From contig CALDLA010000072.1 in NCBI GenBank assembly GCA_937898415.1, positions 1-7,412 on the forward strand: 7,412 bases of DNA. The letters run 5' to 3'. This document shows, piece after piece, positions 1-6,504 of the stretch. A model generated the notes under the pieces. The model saw nothing but the letters and a program-made list of their open reading frames with translations. It was not told where the DNA came from and made no database searches. Position 1 is the first letter of the stretch. Each line of letters starts with the position of its first letter. The position numbers were made by a program, and so were the translations under genes. The DNA comes from an uncultured Prevotellaceae bacterium (GTDB lineage Bacteria > Bacteroidota > Bacteroidia > Bacteroidales > Bacteroidaceae).

Positions 1-55
1 CCCGTGAGGGTCAACATCGCTTGCCATCGGGGGTCAAACACGCTCGGCTTTTCCA
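1..55 (-). mobile_element. Probable end of an IS21-family insertion sequence (partial)
   Basis: Seen: this stretch is about 60% G+C, while the next 70 bases (56-125) are about 24% G+C, so composition changes abruptly. It carries two tandem copies of GGGTCAAnnnCGCT (8-21 and 31-44) at exact 23-bp spacing. Read on the minus strand, the putative element would begin with TGG at base 55 and continue out of the window. Known: IS21-family elements of Bacteroidetes have ends built from multiple roughly 20-25-bp repeats containing GGGGTCAA-type cores, and many begin with TG. Inference: this is the left end of such an element, with istA-like genes beyond base 1. No transposase sequence is visible, so the assignment rests on the repeats and the composition step only. 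The repeats could instead be part of an unrelated intergenic region. Confidence 0.45.
8..53. repeat. Two tandem 23-bp direct repeats with a GGGTCAAnnnCGCT core
   Basis: Copies span 8-30 and 31-53. Eleven core positions (GGGTCAA and CGCT) are identical, and 14 of 23 positions match overall. In IS21-type elements, repeats of this kind bind the transposase. More copies would be expected beyond base 1 if that reading is right. Confidence 0.6.
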
Positions 56-125
56 CTATGAATGTATATTTCTTTTTTGACATTTTTGTTGATGAATTAA
101 GCACTATCTCAAATATAGTCTACAA

Positions 126-779
126 TTATATTGATACATCAAATAGTAAATCACATAATTTCATATCACCATTACCTTTTACCACCAAATTATCCCTGTT
201 TGTTTGGAACAAAGGTCTTTGGAGCGGGTCTAATGATTCGTCATAAACAGCTTGATTATATGCAGACTCCAAATCTTCTTTCGCTTCATTTACGGTTTTT
301 CCATCAAGAAATGAAGAAATGAATGACATTACAATTTCTGTAGTCACATCATCTATTCCATAGGGACAATTGGCATAATCGGTATACCCAACAAATGCTT
401 TTGCCTTGTTAGTCACAATAGCATCAGCTAAATCATTGCCATTCAAACATGAGAAAGTATAGATGAGCGCATTCGAGAATAAATAGTAATTCTCTGTTGT
501 CGTCACTATATCTTCATTTCCAATCTTAAAGCTATCATGTTTACCATGACCATACCAGAAACACATAAAGGAATCGCTATTAACAAGCGACATCTTTTCT
601 GCAAGGTTCTGCTTTGTGACAGTATCTGACAGATATATATGGTTTTCTGCGTCAATATCTTCATGAGATGTTGCATATTGCTCCAATAATTGAGCAGTTG
701 AGTCTTTCATCATCACAAATAGATTTGCAATGTCGCACGACTCGGAATCATCTACAAGAATAACTGAATTAAATTTCAT
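126..779 (-). CDS. Caspase/CHAT-like cysteine protease, putative effector of the operon
   Basis: This 217-residue protein is predicted to be a soluble clan CD cysteine peptidase (caspase, CHAT or C25-like). Seen: a beta-strand followed by YGHGKHD places the catalytic His at 78, and a second strand followed by FSCLNG places the catalytic Cys at 111. The downstream KAFVGYTDY strand (about 127-134) is typical of the fold. His then Cys about 30 residues apart, each after a hydrophobic strand, is the hallmark of this clan. There is no signal peptide or membrane segment, and nothing beyond one protease domain. The start ATG overlaps the stop of the response-regulator gene (ATGA), implying coupled translation and a fixed ratio. 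Known: bacterial caspase-like proteases often act as suicide effectors in phage defence. Inference: the upstream receiver protein gates this protease. The substrate is unknown and could be the product of the interrupted downstream gene. Family confidence is high; role confidence is moderate. Confidence 0.82.
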   Translation of the reverse strand: MKFNSVILVDDSESCDIANLFVMMKDSTAQLLEQYATSHEDIDAENHIYLSDTVTKQNLAEKMSLVNSDSFMCFWYGHGKHDSFKIGNEDIVTTTENYYLFSNALIYTFSCLNGNDLADAIVTNKAKAFVGYTDYANCPYGIDDVTTEIVMSFISSFLDGKTVNEAKEDLESAYNQAVYDESLDPLQRPLFQTNRDNLVVKGNGDMKLCDLLFDVSI

Positions 780-1381
780 TTTTCTCGCATATTATTAGTA
801 AATAATTCCGTTGCGAGACTCATGACACCCCGTGTAGTCTCCTTGCCGAACTCATCTTGTTTGCGTATGGAAGCAAGAATATCATTCAACGTATATACTT
901 TATCTCCAGAACGCATATAGGGTTTACTCCGCTTTTCTTCACTCTGCTTCAATATCCATTTCTCCATCACAGAACGAATATCATTCTGGATTCTGTCATA
1001 AGCATTATGTATTGCATCGACAATTGCTTCTGTTGACTCATCTTTTGGGACACAACTAAACGCATGGCCTTTAAACATTTTGTTGGCCTCTGTCGAATTA
1101 ATACCAGTTCCCGTATAAACTATAACAGGAACTAAAGCAGAGATTGCATAAATGTCATTGAGAACATTTTCGCCTTGCAAAGAACTATTGCTAAATTTCC
1201 AATCTAAAATTGTTACTATTTTTTTATCGATATTATTTTTGATATAATCAAGTCCTTCAGATGGTTTCTCGAAATATACGATCTCATCCACCTCATCCTC
1301 AATATCATCAAGGAAAGCATCTTCTTTCATCTTAATATCATCGTCTATATAGACAACTATCAAATTCATTTTTTCATCCAT
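776..1381 (-). CDS. Response-regulator receiver protein without a DNA-binding output domain
   Basis: This 201-residue protein has an N-terminal receiver (REC) domain (about 5-120). Seen: the acidic pocket YIDDD (Asp13-15), the phosphoacceptor Asp60 in ILDWKF, the switch Thr90 or Thr92 in VYTGTG, and the conserved Lys113 in VPKDE. All residues needed for phosphoryl transfer are present. The remainder (about 125-201) is charged, mostly helical by appearance, and shows no helix-turn-helix or enzyme motif, so it probably works through protein contacts. The gene begins 4 nt after the kinase-like gene and overlaps the caspase-like gene by 4 nt. This places it physically between sensor and protease and suggests it relays a signal from the double-GHKL protein. 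The ATG at 1381 is used; an in-frame ATG at 1369 is possible and would remove only four residues. Confidence 0.85.
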   Translation of the reverse strand: MDEKMNLIVVYIDDDIKMKEDAFLDDIEDEVDEIVYFEKPSEGLDYIKNNIDKKIVTILDWKFSNSSLQGENVLNDIYAISALVPVIVYTGTGINSTEANKMFKGHAFSCVPKDESTEAIVDAIHNAYDRIQNDIRSVMEKWILKQSEEKRSKPYMRSGDKVYTLNDILASIRKQDEFGKETTRGVMSLATELFTNNMREK

Positions 1382-1385
1382 AACC

Positions 1386-3527
1386 TTAATGCTTTAATGG
1401 AATATTTATTTTAAATGTTGCTCCAGTTGGTTTGAATTCATTCGGCTCAAGAGATATTGTTCCTTTTATAGAATTCAATCTTGTACGAACAATATATAGT
1501 CCTAATCCTGCTCCTCCCAAATCGGCAGTCGTTGTGTAAAAAACATCAAATATCCTATCACGTATTTCCTCCGGAATTCCAGAACCATTATCGGAGAAAA
1601 ACATGATAAGATTATCATTTTCCCTATAAGCGGAACACTTTATTCTTTTGTCTTTTGTGTTACGCAACGCCTTCACAGAATTATCTATCAGGTTGCCAAA
1701 CATATCTTGAAATGCCTTTTTGTTGTATGACAATTCGAAATCATCTTCAACCGAATACTCTGTTTTTATGCACTCTTCTTCAAAGAGGAATTTGTACCTT
1801 TCTTCAAACAATTCTTCTACAGCTTCTTTAACACTAAAGAACTCAAATGTTGAATCATCTTCTGCATAACTCAGCATAAAGTTCATGGCTCTTGACAGAT
1901 TATTCATCTCGTCAAAAACTCGGCGAGCATGCTTTACAGACTTGTCGTATTTTTGACCCAACGGAATCCATTTAGCGACAAACTCTGCAGAACGCTTGAT
2001 AATACCAATAGAAATCCGAAGAATATGAGATATCTGTCCTGCATAAGCTTGTAAAGAAACCAAACTGAACATTATATTTTCTTGTTGCCGTTTGTCTTCC
2101 TCCATCCGCTCATAATCCTTGGATGAAGCAGAAACATTTTGCTTTATCTCTCCTAGCCTAGAAGTAATTTCATTCAATTCAGACTCCACTTCTGGAGATG
2201 CGAAAAATGATTGGCCTTTGATTCTATTAATTTTCTGTTTGATATCTTCAATATCATTATCTGCTTTCTTCAGCCTCTCAGCATTGTCTCTTTTCCTATT
2301 ATCTTTTTGATGTTTCAGATATAGTTCTACCTGATGAATTTGGCTGATTACAAAATCTTTCAGACTAGACCATTCTTTGTTGTCAACAAAATCCTGCCTA
2401 TTAGTGGAGTCTTTTATCTCGGGATTTAGCTCATCTTTAATATCTACCCATCCAATGATATCTCTAGTACTCAACTTTTCAAAGAATCCAGACCAACGGC
2501 GTTTATCAATGCCAAAAAGATCTTTCTGCTCATCACGGCTTGATTTATACTCGGCAAAAGGAGTTGCTATGATGCCGTCACGATAGACCTTTATACCATC
2601 AATGCGGTCTTCTTTCGTGAAATTCTTCTTACCCTCTTGGTCATAGTAATAGATTGTGAAGCCAATTGGTCCAAAGACTTCTGCTACTTTTTCCTTTACT
2701 ACAAGATTACCCCTACTCTCCTCAAGATACTCTTGATAGTATTTTTGTTTAACTTCATCGTATCTATATTTTAAAGAGTATGATAGTGTAGCTTTTGCCA
2801 AGACTAAGCTTTCAACAGGCTTGTTGTCATAAGTCTTATATTCTGGAACATGAAACCATATATTAAAAGGATATTTGACATACATGGTTGGCCTAACAAT
2901 CTTCGACAATTCACGATAGGCACGAATTATATCTCTTTCAAGCCACACGTCATTTAAAGACGAAATCTCAAGTCTTGTTCCTTGAATATCAGCAACAGCA
3001 GGTTCCGTCCAATATTTATTATCAATATCGGTAAACAATTTCTGTTCTTCAGGAGAATTTTCAAAATTCAACTTTAGCTGTCGGTCTTCTTCCTCTGAAT
3101 ATTTAGTCCAGTCGGTCTCCAAGCAATGCCATATCAGTGAGCCTTTCTTTTTAGTTTTCATTACCAACTTTCCACCGAGTTTGTCAACGGCAAAACGGCC
3201 TACTCCCTTTTTACCAGCGACAACACGATTGTAAGGCGCAGGGGACACTCTCTTCCTTCTTTTGCTACTAGTTCCTATTACCATCCATTTATCTCGGATA
3301 TCAGCAAAAGCCATCCCCAAACCATTGTCTTCTATGATGATACGACTCTGATTTGATAAAGGATTCAAATTCTCAAATGTAACATCCACTTTTTCAGCAT
3401 TGGCATCATAGCAATTCTTCACGAGTTCGAATAAAGCCGTGATTCTATCTGTTATCAGCTCTCTCCCTAACAAACGGAAGGTACTGACATCAAATTTGAA
3501 ACGTAATGTAGAAGGATTATTCTCCAT
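1386..3527 (-). CDS. Double-GHKL ATPase: MORC/Hsp90-like N-terminus, coiled coil, histidine-kinase-like C-terminus
   Basis: A 713-residue cytoplasmic protein with two Bergerat-fold ATPase domains. N-terminal domain: Glu34, Asn38 and Asp41 in ELVKNCYDA (motif I), EDNGLGM at 66-72, IGTSSK at 84-89, and the GKKGVGRFA lid at 105-113. This is the pattern of Hsp90, MutL and MORC proteins. A middle part follows (about 200-400), then a highly charged coiled coil (about 405-490). The C-terminal domain is of two-component type: a candidate phosphoacceptor His501 in QISHILR, an N box with Asn612 and Asn616, DNGSGI at 646-651, and GGAGLGL at 671-677. The H-box is degenerate (no Glu or Asp after His, no NPL), so autophosphorylation is plausible rather than assured. 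No membrane segment or PAS domain is seen, so the signal is cytoplasmic. The gene overlaps the methyltransferase by 11 nt and is followed by a receiver gene, its likely partner. Known: MORC-like ATPases occur beside dcm-type methyltransferases in restriction-like loci, described by Iyer, Abhiman and Aravind. Confidence 0.85.
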   Translation of the reverse strand: MENNPSTLRFKFDVSTFRLLGRELITDRITALFELVKNCYDANAEKVDVTFENLNPLSNQSRIIIEDNGLGMAFADIRDKWMVIGTSSKRRKRVSPAPYNRVVAGKKGVGRFAVDKLGGKLVMKTKKKGSLIWHCLETDWTKYSEEEDRQLKLNFENSPEEQKLFTDIDNKYWTEPAVADIQGTRLEISSLNDVWLERDIIRAYRELSKIVRPTMYVKYPFNIWFHVPEYKTYDNKPVESLVLAKATLSYSLKYRYDEVKQKYYQEYLEESRGNLVVKEKVAEVFGPIGFTIYYYDQEGKKNFTKEDRIDGIKVYRDGIIATPFAEYKSSRDEQKDLFGIDKRRWSGFFEKLSTRDIIGWVDIKDELNPEIKDSTNRQDFVDNKEWSSLKDFVISQIHQVELYLKHQKDNRKRDNAERLKKADNDIEDIKQKINRIKGQSFFASPEVESELNEITSRLGEIKQNVSASSKDYERMEEDKRQQENIMFSLVSLQAYAGQISHILRISIGIIKRSAEFVAKWIPLGQKYDKSVKHARRVFDEMNNLSRAMNFMLSYAEDDSTFEFFSVKEAVEELFEERYKFLFEEECIKTEYSVEDDFELSYNKKAFQDMFGNLIDNSVKALRNTKDKRIKCSAYRENDNLIMFFSDNGSGIPEEIRDRIFDVFYTTTADLGGAGLGLYIVRTRLNSIKGTISLEPNEFKPTGATFKINIPLKH

Positions 3528-4578
3528 AACTCAATATTTTTTCAAACACAGCCTTAGCCAATAGCGGTGGTACAGCATTGCCAATTTGTTGTTGTATGTG
3601 CATCAAACTTCCCTTAAAAATAAACTTATCAGGGAAACTTTGCAGACGTGCAGCTTCTCTTACAGACAATCCTCTATCTTGAAATGGATGTATCAGCATA
3701 TTCTTTCGATAGTTCGAAATAACTACCGAGGGCTCATCTGCTCTCAATCGTCTATAAATGCCACTATGACAATTCTGCTTGTTTGCATAGTTTTGCATCA
3801 GGTCATCGGGTATAGACTCCCAATTTTGACCTTGCTTTATATGGGCATAACGCTCTATGACATAATCTGCGTTACGGGACACATAGTTCTGCCTACTTCG
3901 CTTTGATCCCTTACGCATCATTCGCGCATATCTACTTGCTTTGTTTGCTGGTAATTTATATGATAACGTATCTACTTGCTGACCATTCGTAAGATCAGGC
4001 AAGTCTCCAATAGCATCATTAACAGTTATTTTTGTTTCAAATGACTCTGGAAATTCAAACTGTATGCCAAGTCGATTACCAACCATAAAGAAACGATTTC
4101 GATGCTGAGGTACCCCATAGTCTGAGGCCCAAAGCACTTTGGGGAATACCAAATAACCCATCTCCCTAAAACGTTGTTCTACCAAATGCTGAATCTTTCC
4201 TTTCTCAAAATGAGCAAATCCTTCAACATTCTCAAACAAAAACCAGTCAGGCTGGATTTCATTAACAAAACGCAAAAACTCTTCAAATAGTGAATTATTA
4301 GGATTCTTCATGTTTCGAGTCATTGTATTTGATAAAGAAAACCCCTGACATGGTGGTCCTCCAAATACTATCGACACATGCTCATTAGGTAACAAATAAT
4401 CTTGAGGATTAATATTGTGTATATCATTCTCTATAACAAGAGTATTAGGATGGTTATACCTATATGTGTTCGCTGCGCTTTTGTCCTTTTCAACAGCAAA
4501 CCTAACTTGAAAGCCTGCCATTTCTGCTCCCAAGCTCAGCCCTCCAGCTCCACTAAATATATCTATTCCTATAGGCAT
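3517..4578 (-). CDS. C5-cytosine DNA methyltransferase (Dcm/HhaI type)
   Basis: The 353-residue enzyme transfers a methyl group from S-adenosylmethionine to cytosine C5 in a specific DNA sequence. All main motifs are present in order: motif I DIFSGAGGLSLG (6-17) for cofactor binding, motif IV GGPPCQGFS with catalytic Cys77, motif VI ENVEG with Glu116, motif VIII QHRNR (158-162), motif IX around RLQSFPD (311-317) and motif X QIGNAVPP (331-338). The target-recognition region lies at about 180-300; its sequence preference cannot be read from the protein. Length is normal for the family and the enzyme appears intact. It starts 11 nt after the TOPRIM gene, with an AAGAAA-like leader, and its end overlaps the GHKL ATPase start. 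No cognate restriction endonuclease or Vsr-type nicking enzyme is visible. It could mark self DNA for the GHKL sensor, or protect it from the TOPRIM protein. Confidence 0.96.
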   Translation of the reverse strand: MPIGIDIFSGAGGLSLGAEMAGFQVRFAVEKDKSAANTYRYNHPNTLVIENDIHNINPQDYLLPNEHVSIVFGGPPCQGFSLSNTMTRNMKNPNNSLFEEFLRFVNEIQPDWFLFENVEGFAHFEKGKIQHLVEQRFREMGYLVFPKVLWASDYGVPQHRNRFFMVGNRLGIQFEFPESFETKITVNDAIGDLPDLTNGQQVDTLSYKLPANKASRYARMMRKGSKRSRQNYVSRNADYVIERYAHIKQGQNWESIPDDLMQNYANKQNCHSGIYRRLRADEPSVVISNYRKNMLIHPFQDRGLSVREAARLQSFPDKFIFKGSLMHIQQQIGNAVPPLLAKAVFEKILSYGE

Positions 4579-4589
4579 TTTCTTGACTC

Positions 4590-5201
4590 TTATTGCAGGT
4601 TTTCTACCAAGAATTTTTTCAACGGCTCAAGATATTCTTCATCCAGATTCCAATGCTGGGTGTTCTCGTAATTGCGATTTACCTCTTTAATCAGTTCTTT
4701 CTGAGTATTTGATTCGCCTAATAGCGCTTCAAGATAACCGTATATCTTTGTTTTCTTAGCTGGCGTAGTCAGAGGTGGAGGTGTACGTCCTAGGATATCA
4801 AGTGTCACAAGTTCCTTTTCGTAATTTTCCCAACAACCAAAGATTGGGCGATTGTTCGAATTGATAATGTTCTCCAGTAAGTCTTCCAATGCTCCTGTGT
4901 CTTGATTGTTTGGCAACAGGAACAACTCAAATTCCACTTCGTTTGTCTGCTGCCATTTCGCAATCTCGTCTTTACGGGCCTGGAAATCCTTGTCTGCATC
5001 AACGATAACAAGGTTCATGCCACCATTTGCTGTCATTGAACGCATACGAAGAGCCGAAGCTTCCGTTTTCAAGTTGTCCCAACCTTTGAGAACTACAATT
5101 CGTTCGTCAGGAACTACTTCACCAAACACATGACGGAGGTATTGCTTGAAAAAACATTCATCAGCAAGTCCTTCCACAAAGATATTGAAATTCTTTCTCA
5201 T
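4590..5201 (-). CDS. Small TOPRIM-domain protein (DUF3226-like), putative nuclease partner of the AAA ATPase
   Basis: A 203-residue protein consisting of a TOPRIM-like fold. Seen: the first strand ends in FVEGLADE with Glu10, and the second metal site is VDADKD with Asp68, Asp70 and Asp72. A later segment, LLPNNQDTGALEDLLE, is typical of the DUF3226 family. The C-terminal part (about 130-203) is helical and contains a proline-rich turn RTPPPLTTP. Glu plus DxD are the metal-binding residues of TOPRIM nucleases, topoisomerases and primases. Its ATG overlaps the stop of the ATPase gene (ATGA), so the two are probably made in a fixed ratio and form a complex. Known: OLD nucleases and GajA fuse such a pair, and PARIS encodes an ATPase (AriA) and a TOPRIM protein (AriB) separately. 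This protein is shorter than AriB and looks like DUF3226 rather than DUF4435, so the PARIS name is not applied. Catalytic activity is inferred. Confidence 0.8.
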   Translation of the reverse strand: MRKNFNIFVEGLADECFFKQYLRHVFGEVVPDERIVVLKGWDNLKTEASALRMRSMTANGGMNLVIVDADKDFQARKDEIAKWQQTNEVEFELFLLPNNQDTGALEDLLENIINSNNRPIFGCWENYEKELVTLDILGRTPPPLTTPAKKTKIYGYLEALLGESNTQKELIKEVNRNYENTQHWNLDEEYLEPLKKFLVENLQ

Positions 5202-6274
5202 AACACGATGCTCCTCAGTTCAATATCATTTGTACAGGCCTCACACAAACCATTATACGTCAGCTTATAAGCCTGATGCCCCTTCAGCTTCGTTTTCTCC
5301 AAAGTATATAGGCGGAAGTCCTTCTGGTAATTTATATTCTCTTCAAGCATCTTACTCAAATGACAAAGTGTTTCCTTGCTATGTGTAGTTACAAACAACT
5401 GTTTGTCACTAGCAACAGCCAAAGTGAACAAGGCTTGCCACAACTTCCGGTAAACAGAATAGTGCAAACCATTATCTATCTCGTCGATAAGAATCATATC
5501 AATCAACGGATTTGCCGCACTGGCCACAATGCTCAAGTAACGACGAAGTCCATCGCCCGTCACTCTGGCAGGCAGCATTTCAGCCATTCCCTCAAAGCTA
5601 ATATAGACATCATCTGTCAATATTTCTATTCCATTGATCCGCTCGTCAAACAGCTTCAACAAAGCCAATATTGTATCCTTCTTGTTCCTGCGAATCAACT
5701 CTGTCAAATCATTGGCAAGATTATTCGTCATCAAGTCAGAAGGTATCAGCCATGCCCTGTTCTTTTCCATATAACCCTCAGCCGATTTTTTATTAACAAC
5801 CAGTCCTTGAGGATTCACTCGTAACCAACTTTTGTAACTCTGTGTAGCAGTTCCATTGGTTATGTCGAAGTTCATCTCCAAAGTATTCACATAAAAAACA
5901 GATCCCGTTTGCTGAACAGGTTCGTTTTTCGGATCTGCCAACTCGTCAAACACGTATGATAATCCCAACTTCAAATGCCGAGAAACACCATCTGTTTGCT
6001 TAGAAGACACCTCTGGTGGAGCTGAGACATCCATATTGCGGAAGAAATACTTAATATCTATGAAGTTGCTGAATGGTTTGCGAGCCCTGACTGCATTAAT
6101 CTGTTGAGGCACATCAGGATTCGACATGCTCATCAACATGGCAATGGCCTCCAGCACGGTACTCTTGCCTGAGTTGTTCTGCCCAAGGAAGACATTCACC
6201 CTGGAAAAATCATCAATTTCCAGATGGTCAACACCCCTGAAATTCCGTATTTCAATATTCTTAAAACCTTCCAT
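5198..6274 (-). CDS. ABC/SMC-type AAA ATPase (OLD/AriA-like), partner of the TOPRIM protein
   Basis: A 358-residue ATPase. Seen: an N-terminal strand IEIRNFRG typical of RecF/OLD/SMC ATPases, Walker A GQNNSGKST (31-39), an ABC-signature-like GDGLRR (240-245), Walker B LIDEIDNGLH (262-271) with the catalytic Glu265, and a His switch TTHSKE with His298. No coiled-coil insertion or zinc hook is evident. Length and motif order match the ATPase half of OLD-family proteins. It is the first gene of the operon and overlaps the TOPRIM gene by 4 nt. Start choice: the frame also allows a TTG at 6304, but that codon sits inside a perfect TAnnTTTG promoter box, so the ATG at 6274 is preferred. It begins MEGFKNIEI and leaves a short A-rich leader. 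Inference: ATP binding or hydrolysis senses a trigger and controls the TOPRIM effector, as in PARIS or Gabija. A general DNA-repair role is the main alternative. Confidence 0.88.
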   Translation of the reverse strand: MEGFKNIEIRNFRGVDHLEIDDFSRVNVFLGQNNSGKSTVLEAIAMLMSMSNPDVPQQINAVRARKPFSNFIDIKYFFRNMDVSAPPEVSSKQTDGVSRHLKLGLSYVFDELADPKNEPVQQTGSVFYVNTLEMNFDITNGTATQSYKSWLRVNPQGLVVNKKSAEGYMEKNRAWLIPSDLMTNNLANDLTELIRRNKKDTILALLKLFDERINGIEILTDDVYISFEGMAEMLPARVTGDGLRRYLSIVASAANPLIDMILIDEIDNGLHYSVYRKLWQALFTLAVASDKQLFVTTHSKETLCHLSKMLEENINYQKDFRLYTLEKTKLKGHQAYKLTYNGLCEACTNDIELRSIVL

Positions 6275-6301
6275 GTCTATAGTTACGTATACTTTATCTT
6301 G

Positions 6302-6333
6302 CAAAGTTACTCATTTTCCCGAAACAAAACGAA
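6302..6333 (-). promoter_or_regulatory. Putative Bacteroidetes-type promoter of the six-gene operon
   Basis: On the minus strand, TAACTTTG (6309-6302) matches the Bacteroides -7 consensus TAnnTTTG exactly. A partial -33 element, TTCG against consensus TTTG, lies at 6333-6330 with a 20-nt spacer; an exact TTTG at 6328-6325 is closer than usual (15 nt). Transcription would begin around 6295-6300 and leave about 20-25 nt of leader before the ATG at 6274. Identified by eye only. Confidence 0.45.
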
Positions 6334-6342
6334 AAACATCAC

Positions 6343-6352
6343 GTTAATTAAC
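6343..6352. promoter_or_regulatory. Perfect 10-bp palindrome GTTAATTAAC, candidate operator
   Basis: This exact inverted repeat lies just upstream of the putative -33 region of the minus-strand operon and in the shared region with the divergent plus-strand genes. Its position suits a dimeric regulator, but A+T-rich DNA makes short palindromes fairly common, and no regulator is identified. Confidence 0.25.
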
Positions 6353-6427
6353 AATTCTCCTTGCTGAAACCTTCCTTTACCTCTATTTTTATAGCCTTTT
6401 AGTTGCTCCCCGAAATGTTAAAATTTA

Positions 6428-6456
6428 AACTTTTTCTAATATTTTCTTGAAAAGTT
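6428..6456. repeat. Inverted repeat AACTTTT/AAAAGTT upstream of the excisionase-like gene
   Basis: Seven-base arms at 6428-6434 and 6450-6456 are separated by 15 nt. Just upstream lies a 14-bp near-palindrome (6417-6430, 12 of 14 positions symmetric). A weak plus-strand promoter is possible here: CTTG at 6446-6449, 19 nt, then TTCTTTTG at 6469-6476, differing from the consensus by one base in each box. The inverted repeat would overlap the -33 element, which would suit repression. This is weak evidence in very A+T-rich sequence. Confidence 0.25.
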
Positions 6457-6504
6457 ATTTTTTTGTTGTTCTTTTGCAGCCGTTTTTTAAGGATAACAAA
6501 CTAT

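Larger units (their letters stand above)
1..83 (-). pseudogene. 5' fragment of an unidentified gene, apparently interrupted by an insertion sequence; runs off the window
   Basis: A minus-strand ATG at 83-81 opens a frame with no stop through base 1 (27 codons). It begins MSKKKYTFI and would continue VEKPSVFDPRWQ across the composition junction at base 55. The start lies 42 nt after the stop of the caspase-like gene, in the same direction, so it could be a seventh gene of the operon. The leader before the ATG is A-rich but has no clear Shine-Dalgarno sequence, which is common in Bacteroidetes. The first nine codons lie in A+T-rich DNA like the operon, whereas later codons coincide with the IS21-like repeats. 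The simplest reading is a gene cut by an insertion after codon 9. Alternatives are an intact gene that happens to contain the repeats, or a chance frame. No function can be assigned. Confidence 0.35.

Noticed and set aside
103..119. Possible terminator hairpin after the protease gene (ACTAT/ATAGT)
   Set aside because: The stem has only five base pairs, mostly A-T, and no T-run follows on the minus strand.
3586..3906. Plus-strand frame of 106 codons
   Set aside because: It is antisense to the C-terminal part of the methyltransferase and shows no motif.
5360..5824. Plus-strand frame of 154 codons
   Set aside because: It is antisense to the AAA ATPase, whose Walker B, signature and His-switch motifs lie here. 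It has no domain-like pattern.
4590..6274. Naming the ATPase-TOPRIM pair PARIS or Gabija
   Set aside because: The TOPRIM protein is short and resembles DUF3226 rather than DUF4435. It is not fused to the ATPase, and no GajB-like helicase is present, so only a general likeness is claimed.
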